Source: Limnobacter litoralis (GTDB lineage Bacteria > Pseudomonadota > Gammaproteobacteria > Burkholderiales > Burkholderiaceae_B). From it: a stretch of 64,000 nucleotides of DNA. This document shows, piece after piece, positions 37,562 through 48,429 of this stretch. The notes under the pieces are model-generated. The model saw only the letters and a program-made list of their open reading frames with translations, was not told the origin of the DNA and made no database searches. The number at the start of each line of letters is the position of its first letter. The first letter of the stretch is position 1. A program made the position numbers and the translations under genes. The stretch is from assembly GCF_030160455.1 (NCBI RefSeq), contig NZ_BSOJ01000030.1, positions 62,001 through 126,000 of the forward strand, in the 5' to 3' direction.

Positions 37562-38326
37562 TCACCTGCGCACGCACACGCCGGCGGCCGCCATGTGGTC
37601 TTTGGCTTGCGCCACGGTGTATTCACCGTAATGGAAAATGCTGGCGGCCAGCACGGCGCTCGCGTGGCCTTTGGTCACGCCATCCACCAGGTGATCCAGA
37701 TTGCCGACGCCACCACTGGCAATCACCGGAATGTCAACGGCATCGGCCACAGCCCGTGTCAGTTCAAGATCAAATCCGATTTTGGTGCCATCGCGATTCA
37801 TGCTGGTCAGCAAGAGCTCGCCGGCGCCATCGGCCTGCATCTGTTGGGCCCATTCAATCACATCCAGCCCGGTGGGGTTGCGTCCGCCATGGGTAAACAC
37901 CTCCCAGCCGGGCGAACCATCCGATTTGGCTTTGGCATCAATGGCCACCACGATGCATTGCGAGCCGTATTTGTCCGCCGAGGCCTTGATGAGGCCCGGG
38001 TTGGTTACCGCCGAGGTGTTGATGGAAATTTTGTCAGCCCCGGCATTGAGCAACCTGCGGATGTCCTCGACCTTGCGCACACCACCCCCGACCGTCAGTG
38101 GAATGAACACCTGACTGGCCACGGCTTCAATGACGTGCAAAATGATGTCGCGGTCGTCGCTGGAGGCCGTGATGTCCAGAAAAGTCAGTTCGTCGGCACC
38201 CTGATCGTCGTAACGCTTTGCAATCTCAACGGGGTCTCCGGCATCCCGAAGCTCCAGAAAATTGACCCCCTTGACCACCCTGCCCGCAGTCACATCCAGA
38301 CAGGGAATGATTCGACTGGCGAGCAT
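37562..38326 (-). CDS. hisF: Imidazole glycerol phosphate synthase cyclase subunit HisF
   Basis: 254 residues, TIM barrel. With HisH it forms imidazole glycerol phosphate and AICAR from PRFAR and glutamine. The catalytic Asp is in [15 protein letters not shown] at the N-terminus (Asp11) and the second in [15 protein letters not shown]. The ATG overlaps the hisA stop by one base (TGATG). Confidence 0.97.
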   Translation of the reverse strand: MLASRIIPCLDVTAGRVVKGVNFLELRDAGDPVEIAKRYDDQGADELTFLDITASSDDRDIILHVIEAVASQVFIPLTVGGGVRKVEDIRRLLNAGADKISINTSAVTNPGLIKASADKYGSQCIVVAIDAKAKSDGSPGWEVFTHGGRNPTGLDVIEWAQQMQADGAGELLLTSMNRDGTKIGFDLELTRAVADAVDIPVIASGGVGNLDHLVDGVTKGHASAVLAASIFHYGEYTVAQAKDHMAAAGVCVRR

Positions 38327-39075
38327 CAGTAGGTGGTTCCGTTCAGCTCATCGGCCAAGGTTTGGGCCTTGGCGAAGTCAAGGGTGCCTTCGTAGATGGA
38401 ACGACCGCAGATGGCACCCATCACACCCTCGTCTTCCACCTCGCAGAGTTTTCGAATGTCGTCGAGGTTGGCAACGCCACCCGAGGCGATCACCGGAATG
38501 GTGAGCGCATTGGCCAAGCGGACCGTGGCTTCAATGTTGACGCCGTTGAGCATGCCGTCGCGGCCGATGTCGGTGTAAATAATGGCTTCTACGCCATAGT
38601 TTTCGTATTTGATGGCCAGATCAACCACGTCGTGACCAGAAATTTTGCTCCAGCCGTCGGTGGCCACTTTGCCGTCCTTGGCGTCCAGCCCGACAATGAT
38701 TTGCCCTGGAAAGGCACCGCATGCATCGTGCAGAAAACCGGGGCTTTTAACCGCTGCAGTGCCGATGATGACATAGCTCAACCCATCGTCGAGGTAACGC
38801 CCGATGGTGTCCAGGTCACGAATGCCGCCACCCAACTGCACGGGAATTGCGCCGCCCACGGCGTCCAGAATATCCAGAATCACGCCTTCATTGACAGGCT
38901 TGCCCGCCACTGCGCCATTCAGATCGACCAAGTGCAGGCGACGTGCCCCACTCTCAACCCATTTCATGGCCATTTCCACAGGATCGGCCGAGAAAATGGT
39001 TGCGTCATCCATATTGCCTTGCTTCAGGCGCACACACTGACCGTCTTTCAGGTCGATTGCTGGTATGAGTAACAT
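38326..39075 (-). CDS. hisA: ProFAR isomerase HisA
   Basis: 249 residues, TIM barrel related to HisF. Converts ProFAR to PRFAR. Catalytic Asp8 is in [19 protein letters not shown], and [16 protein letters not shown] carries the second Asp. Lies 47 bp after hisH, the largest gap within the his block, and joins hisF by a one-base overlap. Confidence 0.97.
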   Translation of the reverse strand: MLLIPAIDLKDGQCVRLKQGNMDDATIFSADPVEMAMKWVESGARRLHLVDLNGAVAGKPVNEGVILDILDAVGGAIPVQLGGGIRDLDTIGRYLDDGLSYVIIGTAAVKSPGFLHDACGAFPGQIIVGLDAKDGKVATDGWSKISGHDVVDLAIKYENYGVEAIIYTDIGRDGMLNGVNIEATVRLANALTIPVIASGGVANLDDIRKLCEVEDEGVMGAICGRSIYEGTLDFAKAQTLADELNGTTY

Positions 39076-39122
39076 GAGACTGTCTTTGTTTTACGATTCA
39101 GGTTAAAAAAGTCAAAATGGAT

Positions 39123-39755
39123 TCAGGGGTGCCAGCGCAGAAAATTGCGGTACAGGCGTAAGCCATCCTGCGCGCTCTTTTCGGGGTGGAACTGTGTAGC
39201 AAAGATGTTATCCCGAGCCACGGCACAGGTAAAGCGTTCACCATGGACAGACTGACCCGCAATGTGGTCAGCCACCGCCGGGCGCACGTGGTAGCTGTGT
39301 ACAAAATAAAACCAGGCCTTGTCGGCAATACCTTCCCACAAGGGGTGTTGGCGCACCTGTTCGACCTGGTTCCAGCCCATGTGCGGCACCTTCAAACCTT
39401 GCTCGGTCGTGTCCGCCGCATTGAAACGCACCACTTTGCCCGGGAACAGGCTCAGACAATCCGCTGGCCCCTCTTCGCTGGTTTCAAACAGCATTTGTTC
39501 CCCCACACAAACACCAAACATGGGTTTGTCGCGGGCAGCCCGATACACGGACTCCAACAATCCAGATTCCCGTATGGCCTTCATGCAGTCTGGCATGGCC
39601 CCTTGCCCGGGCAGCACCACGCGTTCAGCGCGGTCGATGACCTCAGGCTCGGATGTAATGACGATGTCTTGGTTTTCCTGCTTCACATGGCTTAAAGCCT
39701 GCGCCACGGAGCGCAGATTACCCATGCCGTAATCAACAATGGCAACCAGTGTCAC
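39123..39755 (-). CDS. hisH: Imidazole glycerol phosphate synthase glutaminase subunit HisH
   Basis: 210 residues, class I glutamine amidotransferase. The nucleophile Cys is in [14 protein letters not shown] at about residue 82; His and Glu are in [15 protein letters not shown]. Supplies ammonia to HisF. The N-terminus is [12 protein letters not shown]. Its start overlaps the hisB stop by 4 bp. Confidence 0.96.
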   Translation of the reverse strand: MTLVAIVDYGMGNLRSVAQALSHVKQENQDIVITSEPEVIDRAERVVLPGQGAMPDCMKAIRESGLLESVYRAARDKPMFGVCVGEQMLFETSEEGPADCLSLFPGKVVRFNAADTTEQGLKVPHMGWNQVEQVRQHPLWEGIADKAWFYFVHSYHVRPAVADHIAGQSVHGERFTCAVARDNIFATQFHPEKSAQDGLRLYRNFLRWHP

Positions 39756-40339
39756 AGCGCACCTTTGGTGCTCGGTATCGCCCCCAATTGACGCTCATCC
39801 AACGCCACCGCCATGCGAAGCGCACGGCCAAAGGCCTTGAATATGGTTTCACATTGGTGGTGGGCATTGCGCCCCTTCAGATTGTCGATGTGCAAAGTGA
39901 CCAGGGCGTGGTTCACAAAACCCTGGAAGAACTCGTAGGTCAAATCAACGTCGTACTGACCGATCATGGCGCGAGTGAACTCCACGTCCATTTCCAGACC
40001 GGGTCGACCAGACAGATCAATGACCACCCGTGACAGCGCTTCATCCAGGGGTACATACGCGTGCCCGTAACGAACAATGCCCTTTTTGTCACCCAAAGCC
40101 TTCGAAAACGCCATGCCGAGCGTAATGCCCACATCTTCAACGGTGTGGTGTGCGTCGATGTGCAGATCACCCTTGGCCTGAATGTCCAGATCAAACAGAC
40201 CGTGGCGGGCGATTTGATCGAGCATGTGATCGAGAAAGGGAACCCCGGTGTTCAGGTTTTTTTGGCCCGTGCCGTCCAGATTGATGCGCACGGTGATTTG
40301 GGTTTCCAGGGTGTCACGACTGACTTCTGCTGATCTCAT
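39752..40339 (-). CDS. hisB: Imidazoleglycerol-phosphate dehydratase
   Basis: 195 residues, the monofunctional dehydratase (no fused histidinol phosphatase). Metal-binding blocks are [31 protein letters not shown] and [15 protein letters not shown]. Removes water from imidazole glycerol phosphate to give imidazole acetol phosphate. Start overlaps the hisC stop by 4 bp. The separate histidinol phosphatase must be encoded elsewhere. Confidence 0.97.
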   Translation of the reverse strand: MRSAEVSRDTLETQITVRINLDGTGQKNLNTGVPFLDHMLDQIARHGLFDLDIQAKGDLHIDAHHTVEDVGITLGMAFSKALGDKKGIVRYGHAYVPLDEALSRVVIDLSGRPGLEMDVEFTRAMIGQYDVDLTYEFFQGFVNHALVTLHIDNLKGRNAHHQCETIFKAFGRALRMAVALDERQLGAIPSTKGAL

Positions 40340-41424
40340 GATAATTGGTTCAGAGCCACTTCAAGGGCGGTTAAAAAAGACTGGTTTTCGGCGTCGGTGC
40401 TGACGGTCACCCGCAGGCAATCCTGCAACAAGGGGTGCATCTTGCCCACGTACTTGATCAAGATACCTTCATTTTTCAGTAACTCAAAGACCTGCTGGGC
40501 CTGGGGTACGCGGAAGAGCAAAAAATTGGCGTGAGAATCAAACACTTCCATGCCCTTGCGTGGTGCGGCAAGCCGTTTCAAGGCCGCAGACAATTTCGCC
40601 CGGTTCTCACGCAGACGCGCAGCCTGATCATCCAGCACGCCGTGGTGACGCAGTGCAAATTCGGCGGCAATGCGCGTCAAAATATTCACATTGTACGGTG
40701 GGCGCACCTTGTCGATCTGCGAAATCCAGTCTTTGCTGGCAACGGCGTAGCCCAGTCGAATGCCGGCAAGACCCAGCTTGGACAAGGTTCGAAGCACCAG
40801 CACATTGGGGTGCTTCAGCACATCCGGCATGAACGACTCATCGGCAAAGGCTTCGTAGGCCTCGTCCACCACCACCAGGCCTGGTGCAGCCTGAATCACG
40901 GCTTCAATGTCGGCCTTGCGCATGGCCACACCCGTGGGGTTGTTGGGATACGCCAGAAAAACCACCTTGGGCTTGTGCGCATCAATTGCTTGCAACAGGG
41001 CAGGCAGGTTGAGCGACAAATCGGCGTTGAAGTCCACCCCCACAAAACGCGCATGCGCCCATTGGCTTGACACCGCATACATCACAAAGGTGGGCACGGG
41101 CGAGAGCACCACGTCACCGGGCATGCAACAGGTGCGAATCACGATGTCGATCAGCTCGTCAGAGCCATTTCCGAACAACACCGCTGCGTCTTCGGGAATG
41201 TCAAAGGCTTGCCTAAGCGCAGATTCAAGCGCTGGCATTTGGGGCTCAGGGTAACGGTTCAGGGCGGCGTGCTTCAGTCGCTCGGCCAGTTCTTCGCGCA
41301 GGGCCAGTGGCAGCTCGTGCGGATTTTCCATGGCGTCCAGCTTGACCATGCCCGTCGCATTGGCGACCACATAGGCTTGCGTGGCCTGCACGTCCGCACG
41401 CACGGTGTTTTGCAGGGCACTCAT
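40336..41424 (-). CDS. hisC: Histidinol-phosphate aminotransferase
   Basis: 362 residues, PLP-dependent class I/II aminotransferase. The PLP Lys is in [16 protein letters not shown] at about residue 220; [13 protein letters not shown] and VVDEAYEAF are the other cofactor-binding blocks, and [13 protein letters not shown] binds the PLP phosphate. Transfers an amino group to imidazole acetol phosphate. Overlaps hisB and hisD by 4 bp each. Confidence 0.96.
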   Translation of the reverse strand: MSALQNTVRADVQATQAYVVANATGMVKLDAMENPHELPLALREELAERLKHAALNRYPEPQMPALESALRQAFDIPEDAAVLFGNGSDELIDIVIRTCCMPGDVVLSPVPTFVMYAVSSQWAHARFVGVDFNADLSLNLPALLQAIDAHKPKVVFLAYPNNPTGVAMRKADIEAVIQAAPGLVVVDEAYEAFADESFMPDVLKHPNVLVLRTLSKLGLAGIRLGYAVASKDWISQIDKVRPPYNVNILTRIAAEFALRHHGVLDDQAARLRENRAKLSAALKRLAAPRKGMEVFDSHANFLLFRVPQAQQVFELLKNEGILIKYVGKMHPLLQDCLRVTVSTDAENQSFLTALEVALNQLS

Positions 41425-42746
41425 TCCTGGTTTTTCCTGAACTTGGGGCCCACACGGTATTCAGCCGAACGCGCGTGCGCGGGCAAGCCTTCACCGTAGG
41501 CAAGCTCGGCCGCCACTTCACCCAACACACGGGCGCCGTCGCGGCTGGCAAAAATAAGGCTGGACCGTTTTTGGAAGTCGTACACGCCCAAAGGGGACGA
41601 AAAGCGCGCGGTGCCCGCTGTGGGCAACACATGGTTAGGGCCAGCGCAGTAGTCGCCCAGCGATTCTGAACTGTAGGGCCCCATGAAAATGGCCCCTGCG
41701 TGGCGCAGTTTGCCCACCCAGGCGTCCGGGTCTTGTACAGACAGTTCCAGATGCTCGGGTGCAATCTCGTTGCTCAAGGCACAGGCCTCGTCCAGGTCTT
41801 TAACCTGAATCAGCGCACCCCTGTTTTTCAGGGAAGTGGCAATCACGGTGGCACGCGGCATGGTGTCCATCAGGCGCTTGATGCTGGCCTGAACCTGATC
41901 CAGAAAGGCTGCGTCTGGACACAGCAAAATGGATTGCGCCATCTCATCGTGCTCGGCCTGTGAAAACAGGTCCATCGCGATCCAGTCGGCGTCGGTCTTT
42001 CCATCGCAAATAATCAGAATTTCAGAAGGACCGGCAATCATGTCAATGCCCACAGCGCCAAACACGCGCCGTTTGGCTTCTGCCACATAGGCGTTGCCGG
42101 GGCCGACAATTTTGTCCACTCGCGGAATGGTGTCTGTGCCGTAAGCCAGCGCCGCCACGGCTTGCGCACCACCCACGGTGAAAACCCGGTCAACACCGGC
42201 CAGCCAGGCTGCCGCCAGTACGATCGGGTTGCGCACGCCACTGGGGGTGGGCACCACCATGATCACTTCCTGAACGCCCGCCACTTTGGCGGGCACGGCA
42301 TTCATCAAGACAGAAGAAGGATAAGCGGCCTTGCCGCCGGGCACATACAAGCCCGCCCGGTCGAGCGGTGTGACGCGCTGCCCCAGGCGTGTGCCGTCGG
42401 CCTCTGTGTATTCCCAGCTTTCGGCCACTTGACGTTCGTGAAACGCCCTGACGCGCTGAGCCGCTGTCTCCAGCGAAGCGCGCAGTGAATCGTCCAGTGA
42501 GTCAAAAGCCCTTTTCAGCTCGTCCTTGGGAATTTCAAGTGCAGCCGCGTCAGACACATCCACCCGGTCAAAGCGCTTGGTGTATTCCAGCAAAGCCTCG
42601 TCACCCTTGGTGCGAACAGCATGGATGATGTCAGCCACTGCGCTTTCAACGTGGGGATCACGTTGTTCTTCATAGGCCAGCAAAGCCCTGAACTGGGCTT
42701 TGAAATCACTTTGGGCGCTTGAAAGTCTGCGAATCTGGGATGACAT
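41421..42746 (-). CDS. hisD: Histidinol dehydrogenase
   Basis: 441 residues. NAD-dependent, zinc enzyme for the last two oxidations from histidinol to histidine. Signature blocks are [35 protein letters not shown] with the zinc/catalytic His-Glu, and [20 protein letters not shown]. Located 29 bp after hisG. Confidence 0.97.
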   Translation of the reverse strand: MSSQIRRLSSAQSDFKAQFRALLAYEEQRDPHVESAVADIIHAVRTKGDEALLEYTKRFDRVDVSDAAALEIPKDELKRAFDSLDDSLRASLETAAQRVRAFHERQVAESWEYTEADGTRLGQRVTPLDRAGLYVPGGKAAYPSSVLMNAVPAKVAGVQEVIMVVPTPSGVRNPIVLAAAWLAGVDRVFTVGGAQAVAALAYGTDTIPRVDKIVGPGNAYVAEAKRRVFGAVGIDMIAGPSEILIICDGKTDADWIAMDLFSQAEHDEMAQSILLCPDAAFLDQVQASIKRLMDTMPRATVIATSLKNRGALIQVKDLDEACALSNEIAPEHLELSVQDPDAWVGKLRHAGAIFMGPYSSESLGDYCAGPNHVLPTAGTARFSSPLGVYDFQKRSSLIFASRDGARVLGEVAAELAYGEGLPAHARSAEYRVGPKFRKNQE

Positions 42747-42775
42747 GATGAACCTGCTACTTAATTGAAATCATG

Positions 42776-43432
42776 TTAAACGGGGGCCTGAGTGCCAGCC
42801 CCCACGGCTTCTGCGAACACCGCCAAAATCGGCGAGAGCTGCTCGTATTTCATTTTCAAGGCGGCCTGATTGACCACCAGACGGGAAGAAATGTCGCAAA
42901 TTTCTTCAACTTCAACCAGCTTGTTGGCGCGCAGTGTTGAACCGGTGCTGACCAAGTCAACAATGGCATCAGCAAGGCCGACCAAAGGTGCCAGTTCCAT
43001 GGACCCGTACAGTTTGATCAGGTCCACGTGCACACCGCGTTTGGCAAAGTGCTCGCGTGCACTGTTGACGTATTTGGTGGCAATCCGCAAGCGCGCGCCC
43101 TGCTTGATGGCACTGGCGTAATCGAAGCTTTCAGCGGCGGCTACACACAGACGGCAGCGGGCTATGTTCAAATCCAGCGGTTGATACAGGCCTGCGCCTG
43201 AATGTTCGATGAGCACGTCCTTGCCAGCCACACCAAGGTCGGCTGCGCCGTGCTGCACGTAGGTGGGCACATCGGTGGCACGCACAATAATGATGCGCAC
43301 ATCAGGCTGGTTGGTCCCAATGATCAGTTTGCGTGACTTTTCCGGGTCCTCTGACGGCACAATGCCTGCCTTCTCGAGCAATGGCATTGTTTCTTCGAAA
43401 ATTCGGCCTTTGGACAAGGCTAAGGTAATCAT
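42776..43432 (-). CDS. hisG: ATP phosphoribosyltransferase, short form
   Basis: 218 residues. First step of histidine synthesis, ATP + PRPP to PR-ATP. It starts [20 protein letters not shown] and has [20 protein letters not shown] and [18 protein letters not shown], the PRPP loop. At about 218 residues it is the short form lacking the C-terminal feedback domain, which in other bacteria needs the regulatory subunit HisZ; hisZ is not in this window. Start overlaps the murA stop by 4 bp. Confidence 0.96.
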   Translation of the reverse strand: MITLALSKGRIFEETMPLLEKAGIVPSEDPEKSRKLIIGTNQPDVRIIIVRATDVPTYVQHGAADLGVAGKDVLIEHSGAGLYQPLDLNIARCRLCVAAAESFDYASAIKQGARLRIATKYVNSAREHFAKRGVHVDLIKLYGSMELAPLVGLADAIVDLVSTGSTLRANKLVEVEEICDISSRLVVNQAALKMKYEQLSPILAVFAEAVGAGTQAPV

Positions 43433-44685
43433 TCAGACACTCGCTTTACGTCGGCGCCCAGCAGGCGCAGTTTTTCTTCCATTTTGTCATAGCCCCGGTC
43501 GAGGTGATAAATCCGGTCAATCCGGGTTTCACCCGCGCTGACCAAACCCGCAATCACCAAGCCCGCTGAGGCACGCAGATCCGTGGCCATCACGGGCGCC
43601 CCTTCCAGCGCAGCAACGCCTTTCACCACAGCAGTGTGACCATCAATTTCAATGTTGGCACCCAGGCGAACCAGCTCTTGAACATGCATGAAGCGGTTCT
43701 CAAAAATGGTTTCGCTGATGACCGCCGTGCCTTCTGCAATGCAATTCACCGCCATGAGCTGGGCCTGCATGTCGGTGGCAAAACCGGGAAACGGTGCAGT
43801 GCGAAAACCAACCGCCTTGGGCCGAGCATTCATGCTGGCGCGGATGGTGCTGCCTTCTGACTGGACGGTCAAGCCGGCCGTGCGAAGCTTTTCAATGGTG
43901 GCCTCCATGCTGTCGGCGTCAGCGTTGTTCAGTGTGATGTCGCCACCACACGCCGCCACGGCGCACAAAAAGGTGCCCGCCTCAATTCGGTCGGGCATGA
44001 CGGTGTGTTCACAGCCGTGCAGGCGTTCTACGCCATCAATCACCAAGGTGTCGGTGCCGATACCCTGAATTTTTGCGCCCATTTTGACCAGCATGTTGGC
44101 CAGATCAACCACCTCCGGTTCGCGTGCGGCATTTTCAATGATGGTTTGGCCATCAGCAAGACAAGCGGCCATCATGAGGTTTTCTGTGCCGGTCACTGTG
44201 ACCATGTCGGTGACCAGACGCGCGCCTTTCAAGCGCGTGGCTTTGGCGTGAATGTAGCCCTTCTCAATGCGAATGTCGGCACCCATGGCCTGCAGGCCCT
44301 TGATGTGCTGATCTACAGGGCGCTGACCAATGGCACAGCCACCGGGTAAAGACACAATGGCCTCGCCAAAGCGGGCCAACAAAGGCCCCAGCACCAAAAT
44401 GCTGGCGCGCATGGTTTTTACCAGGTCATAAGACGCCACGGGCTCGTTGACTTCTTCAGCGCGCAGGGCAAGTTCGTTATCGCCATGCCAGAAACACTGC
44501 ACACCCAAAGAGCCCAGCAAACGCAGGCAGGTGTTGATGTCACGTAGCCGCGGCACATTTGAAATTTTCAGAGGGTCAGCCGTCAGCAGACTGGCGCACA
44601 GAATCGGCAATGCGGCATTCTTGGCCCCGGAAATCGACACTGTACCCTTCAATGGGCGACCGCCCTTGATCAAAAAAGAATCCAT
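43429..44685 (-). CDS. murA: UDP-N-acetylglucosamine 1-carboxyvinyltransferase
   Basis: 418 residues. Transfers enolpyruvate from PEP to UDP-GlcNAc, the first committed step of peptidoglycan synthesis, in the cytoplasm. The catalytic Cys is in [19 protein letters not shown] at about residue 116, the residue targeted by fosfomycin. The N-terminus is [20 protein letters not shown] and I chose that ATG at 44685; the open frame upstream overlaps bolA. It lies 8 bp after the BolA gene and overlaps hisG by 4 bp. Confidence 0.97.
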   Translation of the reverse strand: MDSFLIKGGRPLKGTVSISGAKNAALPILCASLLTADPLKISNVPRLRDINTCLRLLGSLGVQCFWHGDNELALRAEEVNEPVASYDLVKTMRASILVLGPLLARFGEAIVSLPGGCAIGQRPVDQHIKGLQAMGADIRIEKGYIHAKATRLKGARLVTDMVTVTGTENLMMAACLADGQTIIENAAREPEVVDLANMLVKMGAKIQGIGTDTLVIDGVERLHGCEHTVMPDRIEAGTFLCAVAACGGDITLNNADADSMEATIEKLRTAGLTVQSEGSTIRASMNARPKAVGFRTAPFPGFATDMQAQLMAVNCIAEGTAVISETIFENRFMHVQELVRLGANIEIDGHTAVVKGVAALEGAPVMATDLRASAGLVIAGLVSAGETRIDRIYHLDRGYDKMEEKLRLLGADVKRVSE

Positions 44686-44693
44686 GCTGGTCC

Positions 44694-44942
44694 TTAGGCT
44701 TGTTGGGCTGCCCACTCATCGGGCGTGTAGGTTTTCATGGACAGCGCGTGAATTTCTTCCCGCATTCTGTCACCCAATACTGCATAGACTTTTTGATGCC
44801 GCTGCACGGAACGCAGCCCGTTGAATGCGGCAGACACAATGATTGCTTCAAAATGGCGGCCGTCGCCCGTCACCTGAAGGTGCGCGCACTCAAGACCGCT
44901 TTGTATGTAAGCCCTGACGGTGTCAGGCAACAGGTTGTCCAT
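44694..44942 (-). CDS. BolA family protein (IbaG-like)
   Basis: 82 residues with the class II KH-like BolA fold: [20 protein letters not shown] then [16 protein letters not shown], which contains the conserved His, and [16 protein letters not shown]. BolA/IbaG proteins bind [2Fe-2S] clusters together with CGFS glutaredoxins such as the one at 27873. The gene next to murA is usually ibaG/yrbA in proteobacteria, which matches this position between the ABC exporter and murA. Confidence 0.92.
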   Translation of the reverse strand: MDNLLPDTVRAYIQSGLECAHLQVTGDGRHFEAIIVSAAFNGLRSVQRHQKVYAVLGDRMREEIHALSMKTYTPDEWAAQQA

Positions 44943-44969
44943 TAATTGTCCTTTCGATTCAAGGCTCTA

Positions 44970-45725
44970 TTATCCCCTCAATTTGTAGCCGCTGACCACC
45001 ATGCGCATCGCAATTGCGACCAGCACAAGCAGGGCGATGCCCGCCATGGCCAGACTGAACCACGGGCTGATGTCGCTGACACCAAAAAAGCCATAGCGAA
45101 AGCCATCAATGAGGTAGAAAAATGGGTTGAAATGAGAAACCGCCTGCCACACAGATGGCAGTGAATGAATGGAATAAAACACGCCAGACAGAAAAGTAGC
45201 GGGCACAATCAGGAAATTCTGAAACGCCGCCAATTGATCAAATTTTTCAGCCCAGATGCCTGCGATCACGCCCATGGTGCCCAAGATGGCAGACCCCGCC
45301 AATGCAAAGGCCAGCACCCACAATGGGTTTTGCAAATGCAAGCCCACGAAGGCCACAGTGACAACCAACACCCCCAAGCCGACCACAATGCCGCGGGCCA
45401 TGGCCGCCAGCACATAGGCAGTAAAGAACTCGATGTGCGACAAGGGGGGCAACAACACAAACACCAGATTGCCGGTGATCTTGGACTGAATCAGGCTGGA
45501 CGAGGAGTTGGCAAACGCGTTTTGAAGCACAGACATCATGACCAGGCCAGGCACCAGAAACGAGGCATAACTGACGCCCGGATAAGGCTCCACCTTGCCG
45601 TCCAACACATGCGAAAAGATCATCAAGTACAACAATGCAGTGACCACCGGGGCCAGCACGGTTTGCATGCCCACTTTCCAGAAGCGGAGAATTTCTTTTT
45701 TGAACAGGGTTTGCCAGCCGGTCAT
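44970..45725 (-). CDS. ABC-2 type transporter permease (YadH-like)
   Basis: 251 residues with six membrane segments (TVLAPVVTALLYLMIFSHVL at the N-terminus; ILGTMGVIAGIWAEKFDQLA; FLIVPATFLSGVFYSIHSLP; LAMAGIALLVLVAIAMRMVV at the end). It is the membrane half of an exporter with the ATPase gene that overlaps it by 4 bp. The YadGH type often sits between mla and bolA/murA genes in betaproteobacteria; the substrate is not known. Confidence 0.9.
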   Translation of the reverse strand: MTGWQTLFKKEILRFWKVGMQTVLAPVVTALLYLMIFSHVLDGKVEPYPGVSYASFLVPGLVMMSVLQNAFANSSSSLIQSKITGNLVFVLLPPLSHIEFFTAYVLAAMARGIVVGLGVLVVTVAFVGLHLQNPLWVLAFALAGSAILGTMGVIAGIWAEKFDQLAAFQNFLIVPATFLSGVFYSIHSLPSVWQAVSHFNPFFYLIDGFRYGFFGVSDISPWFSLAMAGIALLVLVAIAMRMVVSGYKLRG

Positions 45726-46630
45726 TGTGTGTCCCCCGCCATGATCTCTACAAAAACCTCTTCAAGGTCGGGCTTTTCGATGGAACAGTCCTGGATGTCC
45801 AGGCCGTCCTCGCGGCAGCGCCTCAAGATGGACTCGATGTCAGATGGAGAAACCAGCTTGAGCGTGTATCGCCCCTGCACCACGTCTGACTTGGTGACCA
45901 ATCTTGTCAGCGACTCTGGCAGCACCCCATTGACTTGCAGACTTAAAGTCTGACTGGCATGCTTCTTTAACAAGTTCGGCGTGGTGTCCACTGTGACCAC
46001 ATGGCCACGCTTAAGCATCGCAATGCGATTGCACAGGGTTTCAGCCTCTTCCAGATAGTGGGTGGTCAGCAAGATGGTGTGGCCTTTTTTGTTCAAGCCC
46101 GCAATAAACTTCCAGAGGGTTTGACGCAATTCAACATCCACCCCCGCTGTGGGTTCATCCAGCACGATCACCGGGGGTTTGTGCACCAAGGCCTGGGCCA
46201 CCATGACGCGCCGCTTCATGCCACCGGACAAGGTGCGCATGTTGTTGTCGGCCTTGTCAGACAACGAGAGCGAATGCAATAACTCATCAATCCAGTCGTC
46301 GTTGTTTTTAATGCCGAAATAGCCCGACTGGAATTTCAGGGTTTCGCGCACACTGAAAAACGGATCAAACACGAGCTCTTGTGGAACGATACCGATGTTG
46401 CGGCGCGCCTGGCGGAAATCAGACACCACGTCATAACCCATCACGCGGGCTGTGCCCTCACTGGCACGGCTTAAACCGGCAATGATGTTGATTAGTGTGG
46501 TTTTACCGGCACCATTGGGGCCAAGCAGCGCAAAAAACTCGCCCTCTTCCACAGACAGCGAGACGGAGTTCAGCGACCGGAATTGTCCAAAATATTTGGA
46601 CACAGAGGTCAATTCGAGTGCAAGAGTCAT
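45722..46630 (-). CDS. ABC transporter ATP-binding protein (YadG-like)
   Basis: 302 residues. Walker [20 protein letters not shown] at about residue 36, signature LSGGMKRRVMVAQAL, Walker B VIVLDEPTAGVDVELRQ, then HYLEEAETLCNRIA; a C-terminal extension of about 80 residues is typical of the CcmA/DrrA group of exporters. Partner of the overlapping permease. I prefer ATG 46630 (MTLALELTSVSKYFG); a TTG three codons upstream is the alternative. Confidence 0.92.
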   Translation of the reverse strand: MTLALELTSVSKYFGQFRSLNSVSLSVEEGEFFALLGPNGAGKTTLINIIAGLSRASEGTARVMGYDVVSDFRQARRNIGIVPQELVFDPFFSVRETLKFQSGYFGIKNNDDWIDELLHSLSLSDKADNNMRTLSGGMKRRVMVAQALVHKPPVIVLDEPTAGVDVELRQTLWKFIAGLNKKGHTILLTTHYLEEAETLCNRIAMLKRGHVVTVDTTPNLLKKHASQTLSLQVNGVLPESLTRLVTKSDVVQGRYTLKLVSPSDIESILRRCREDGLDIQDCSIEKPDLEEVFVEIMAGDTQ

Positions 46631-46669
46631 GACATTCAACGCCCTGAACTACATCGGGCGCCATTCAAT

Positions 46670-46921
46670 CTACGAGAAGAGGGATTGTACCCCGTAGGCC
46701 TCTATCAAACTGTCCAGTTGTGCGGGTGCATGAAGGAGTTCGAGCTTTTTGTCGGATTTAAGCACTCTTTTGGCAGCAAGAATGGCCGCAAGTGCGGTGG
46801 AGTCGATGTGCTTGACCGAAGAAAAGTCGAGCACCGAGTCACCGGCCTTGACGGCCTGCGTGATCTCGGCGATGACCTGAACGCCGGTTCTGACTGTAAT
46901 TTCAGTGGCTTTGATCTGCAT
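46670..46921 (-). CDS. mlaB: Mla system STAS-domain protein MlaB
   Basis: 83 residues with a STAS fold: VLDFSSVKHIDSTALAAIL holds the conserved Asp-Ser. MlaB binds the ATPase MlaF and supports assembly and activity of the MlaFEDB complex at the inner membrane. It starts one base after the mlaC stop, in the normal last place of the mla genes. Confidence 0.9.
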   Translation of the reverse strand: MQIKATEITVRTGVQVIAEITQAVKAGDSVLDFSSVKHIDSTALAAILAAKRVLKSDKKLELLHAPAQLDSLIEAYGVQSLFS

Positions 46922-46922
46922 C

Positions 46923-47546
46923 TTACTGGCTGTTTTTGGCTTTCAGGGCAGCAATCAGGCCGTCAATACCGCCGTTGTCCAGCACGGGCTTGAACTGCTG
47001 TTTGTAAGAATCAACCAACCAGAGACCCAGCACACTGAAGTCGTAGATCTGCCATTTGTCGGCTTTCTTCTCGACGCGATATGCCAGGTCGATGGGTGGC
47101 GCGCCGTTGGTCTGCATCACCTTGCTGGTGACGATGACTTCGGTGTCATCCGGACGCATGCGCGGCTTGTCGACGACCACAGTTTGATCGCCTACCTGAG
47201 AAAGCGCGCCTGAATAGGTTTTCACCAACAACTCGCGGAACTGCTTGGCCACTTCATTGCGCTGATCAGGCGTTGCGGAGCGCCATGGCAAGCCCACCAC
47301 AAGGCCAGTCATGCGGAAAAAATCCACATTGGGCATGACTTTCTTGTCGACCAGGGCTTCCAGCTTGGATGGGTTGGCGATCAGGTCTTTCTTGTTGGCT
47401 TTGATCTCGGTCAGAACCTCATTGCTGAAGTTTTTGACGAAGGTGTCGGGGGCAACGGCCTCGGCATGAGCCAGACCGGCAAACAAACCCAGTGCTAGGC
47501 CCAAACTGGAGACGAAAGACTGGAATTTTGGAATTCTGAAAGACAT
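46923..47546 (-). CDS. mlaC: Periplasmic phospholipid carrier MlaC
   Basis: 207 residues. The signal peptide is about residues 1-30 (FVSSLGLALGLFAGLAHAEA). The body has the Tol-Tol2/MlaC fold: VMPNVDFFRMTGLVVGLPW, RNEVAKQFRELLVKTYSGAL, YRVEKKADKWQIYDFSVLGL. It shuttles phospholipids between the MlaA-porin complex and MlaFEDB. I chose the ATG at 47546; the frame upstream is open by seven codons. 76 bp after mlaA. Confidence 0.93.
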   Translation of the reverse strand: MSFRIPKFQSFVSSLGLALGLFAGLAHAEAVAPDTFVKNFSNEVLTEIKANKKDLIANPSKLEALVDKKVMPNVDFFRMTGLVVGLPWRSATPDQRNEVAKQFRELLVKTYSGALSQVGDQTVVVDKPRMRPDDTEVIVTSKVMQTNGAPPIDLAYRVEKKADKWQIYDFSVLGLWLVDSYKQQFKPVLDNGGIDGLIAALKAKNSQ

Positions 47547-47622
47547 GTTGTTCTCACTACAAATCAAAAATACACTTCTAAAACGGCAATCTCGCCCTGG
47601 GGGTTGACCACCGCCGCTTGTT

Positions 47623-48417
47623 TTATTTCACCGCAAAACTCAGGCTTGCTGGCTGCGCTTGCGCATCGCTGGACTCTGCAGGCTTCTTGTCAGAATCGTC
47701 TGGTTTGAGTTCTTCATCCTCAGGGGCAGGCTTGCCATCCCGAATTTTGCTGGCACGGCTTGCCAGGTAGGCGTCACGCACAAACGAGTATTTGTCGAGC
47801 GCCACGCGATCAACCAGGTTGGTGGCAGGCAACAATTCTGCACGCTTGTCGACCGCCTTGACAGCAATGGCGCTGTTGCGCTCATCCACGGGCGTGTGTT
47901 GTGCCAGCGGATCCAGGGGGCTGTCAACTACACGGCCCGCAGTGTCACGAATTGTGCTGGGACCCAGCAGGGGCAATACAAGATAAGGCCCCGATCCGAC
48001 ACCCCAGTAGCCCAGGGTTTGACCAAAATCTTCGTCGTGCTTTTGAAAGCCCATGCCACTGGCTGGGTCGGTGAGCCCCAACACGCCGACGGTGGTGTTG
48101 ATGGCAAACCGGCAGATGTCAGAGCCTGCCTTTTTGAATTTGGCCTGCAACAGGTTATTGACCGCGATGCTGATGTCATTGAGGTTTGAAAAGAAGTTTC
48201 CAACGCAGCTTTTGACTGCGCCAGGCACGTACTTGTCATAACCCTGAGCGACAGGCTTCAAGGCCACCTTGTCCACGGTCTGGTTGAAGGAATCGACACC
48301 GCGGTTAAAACCCTCAAAAGGGTCAGCGTCCGAGGGCGCACGCACCGAGGTGCAGCCTGCAGCCAGGGCCAAAAACCCGCTAAACAGGACCAATCGTCCA
48401 AATTGAGTGATGTGCAT
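47623..48417 (-). CDS. mlaA: Outer membrane lipoprotein MlaA (VacJ)
   Basis: 264 residues. Lipoprotein signal with lipobox LAAGC at about residues 18-22. The conserved block DPFEGFNRGVDSFNQTVDKV begins about ten residues later, and DPASGMGFQKHDEDFGQTLG and YWGVGSGPYLVLPLLGPST are classic VacJ segments. A disordered Glu/Asp/Lys tail ends the protein. It removes misplaced phospholipids from the outer leaflet. In this group mlaA is encoded between mlaD and mlaC, unlike E. coli where it is elsewhere. Confidence 0.94.
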   Translation of the reverse strand: MHITQFGRLVLFSGFLALAAGCTSVRAPSDADPFEGFNRGVDSFNQTVDKVALKPVAQGYDKYVPGAVKSCVGNFFSNLNDISIAVNNLLQAKFKKAGSDICRFAINTTVGVLGLTDPASGMGFQKHDEDFGQTLGYWGVGSGPYLVLPLLGPSTIRDTAGRVVDSPLDPLAQHTPVDERNSAIAVKAVDKRAELLPATNLVDRVALDKYSFVRDAYLASRASKIRDGKPAPEDEELKPDDSDKKPAESSDAQAQPASLSFAVK

Positions 48418-48429
48418 GACTCGTTTCCT

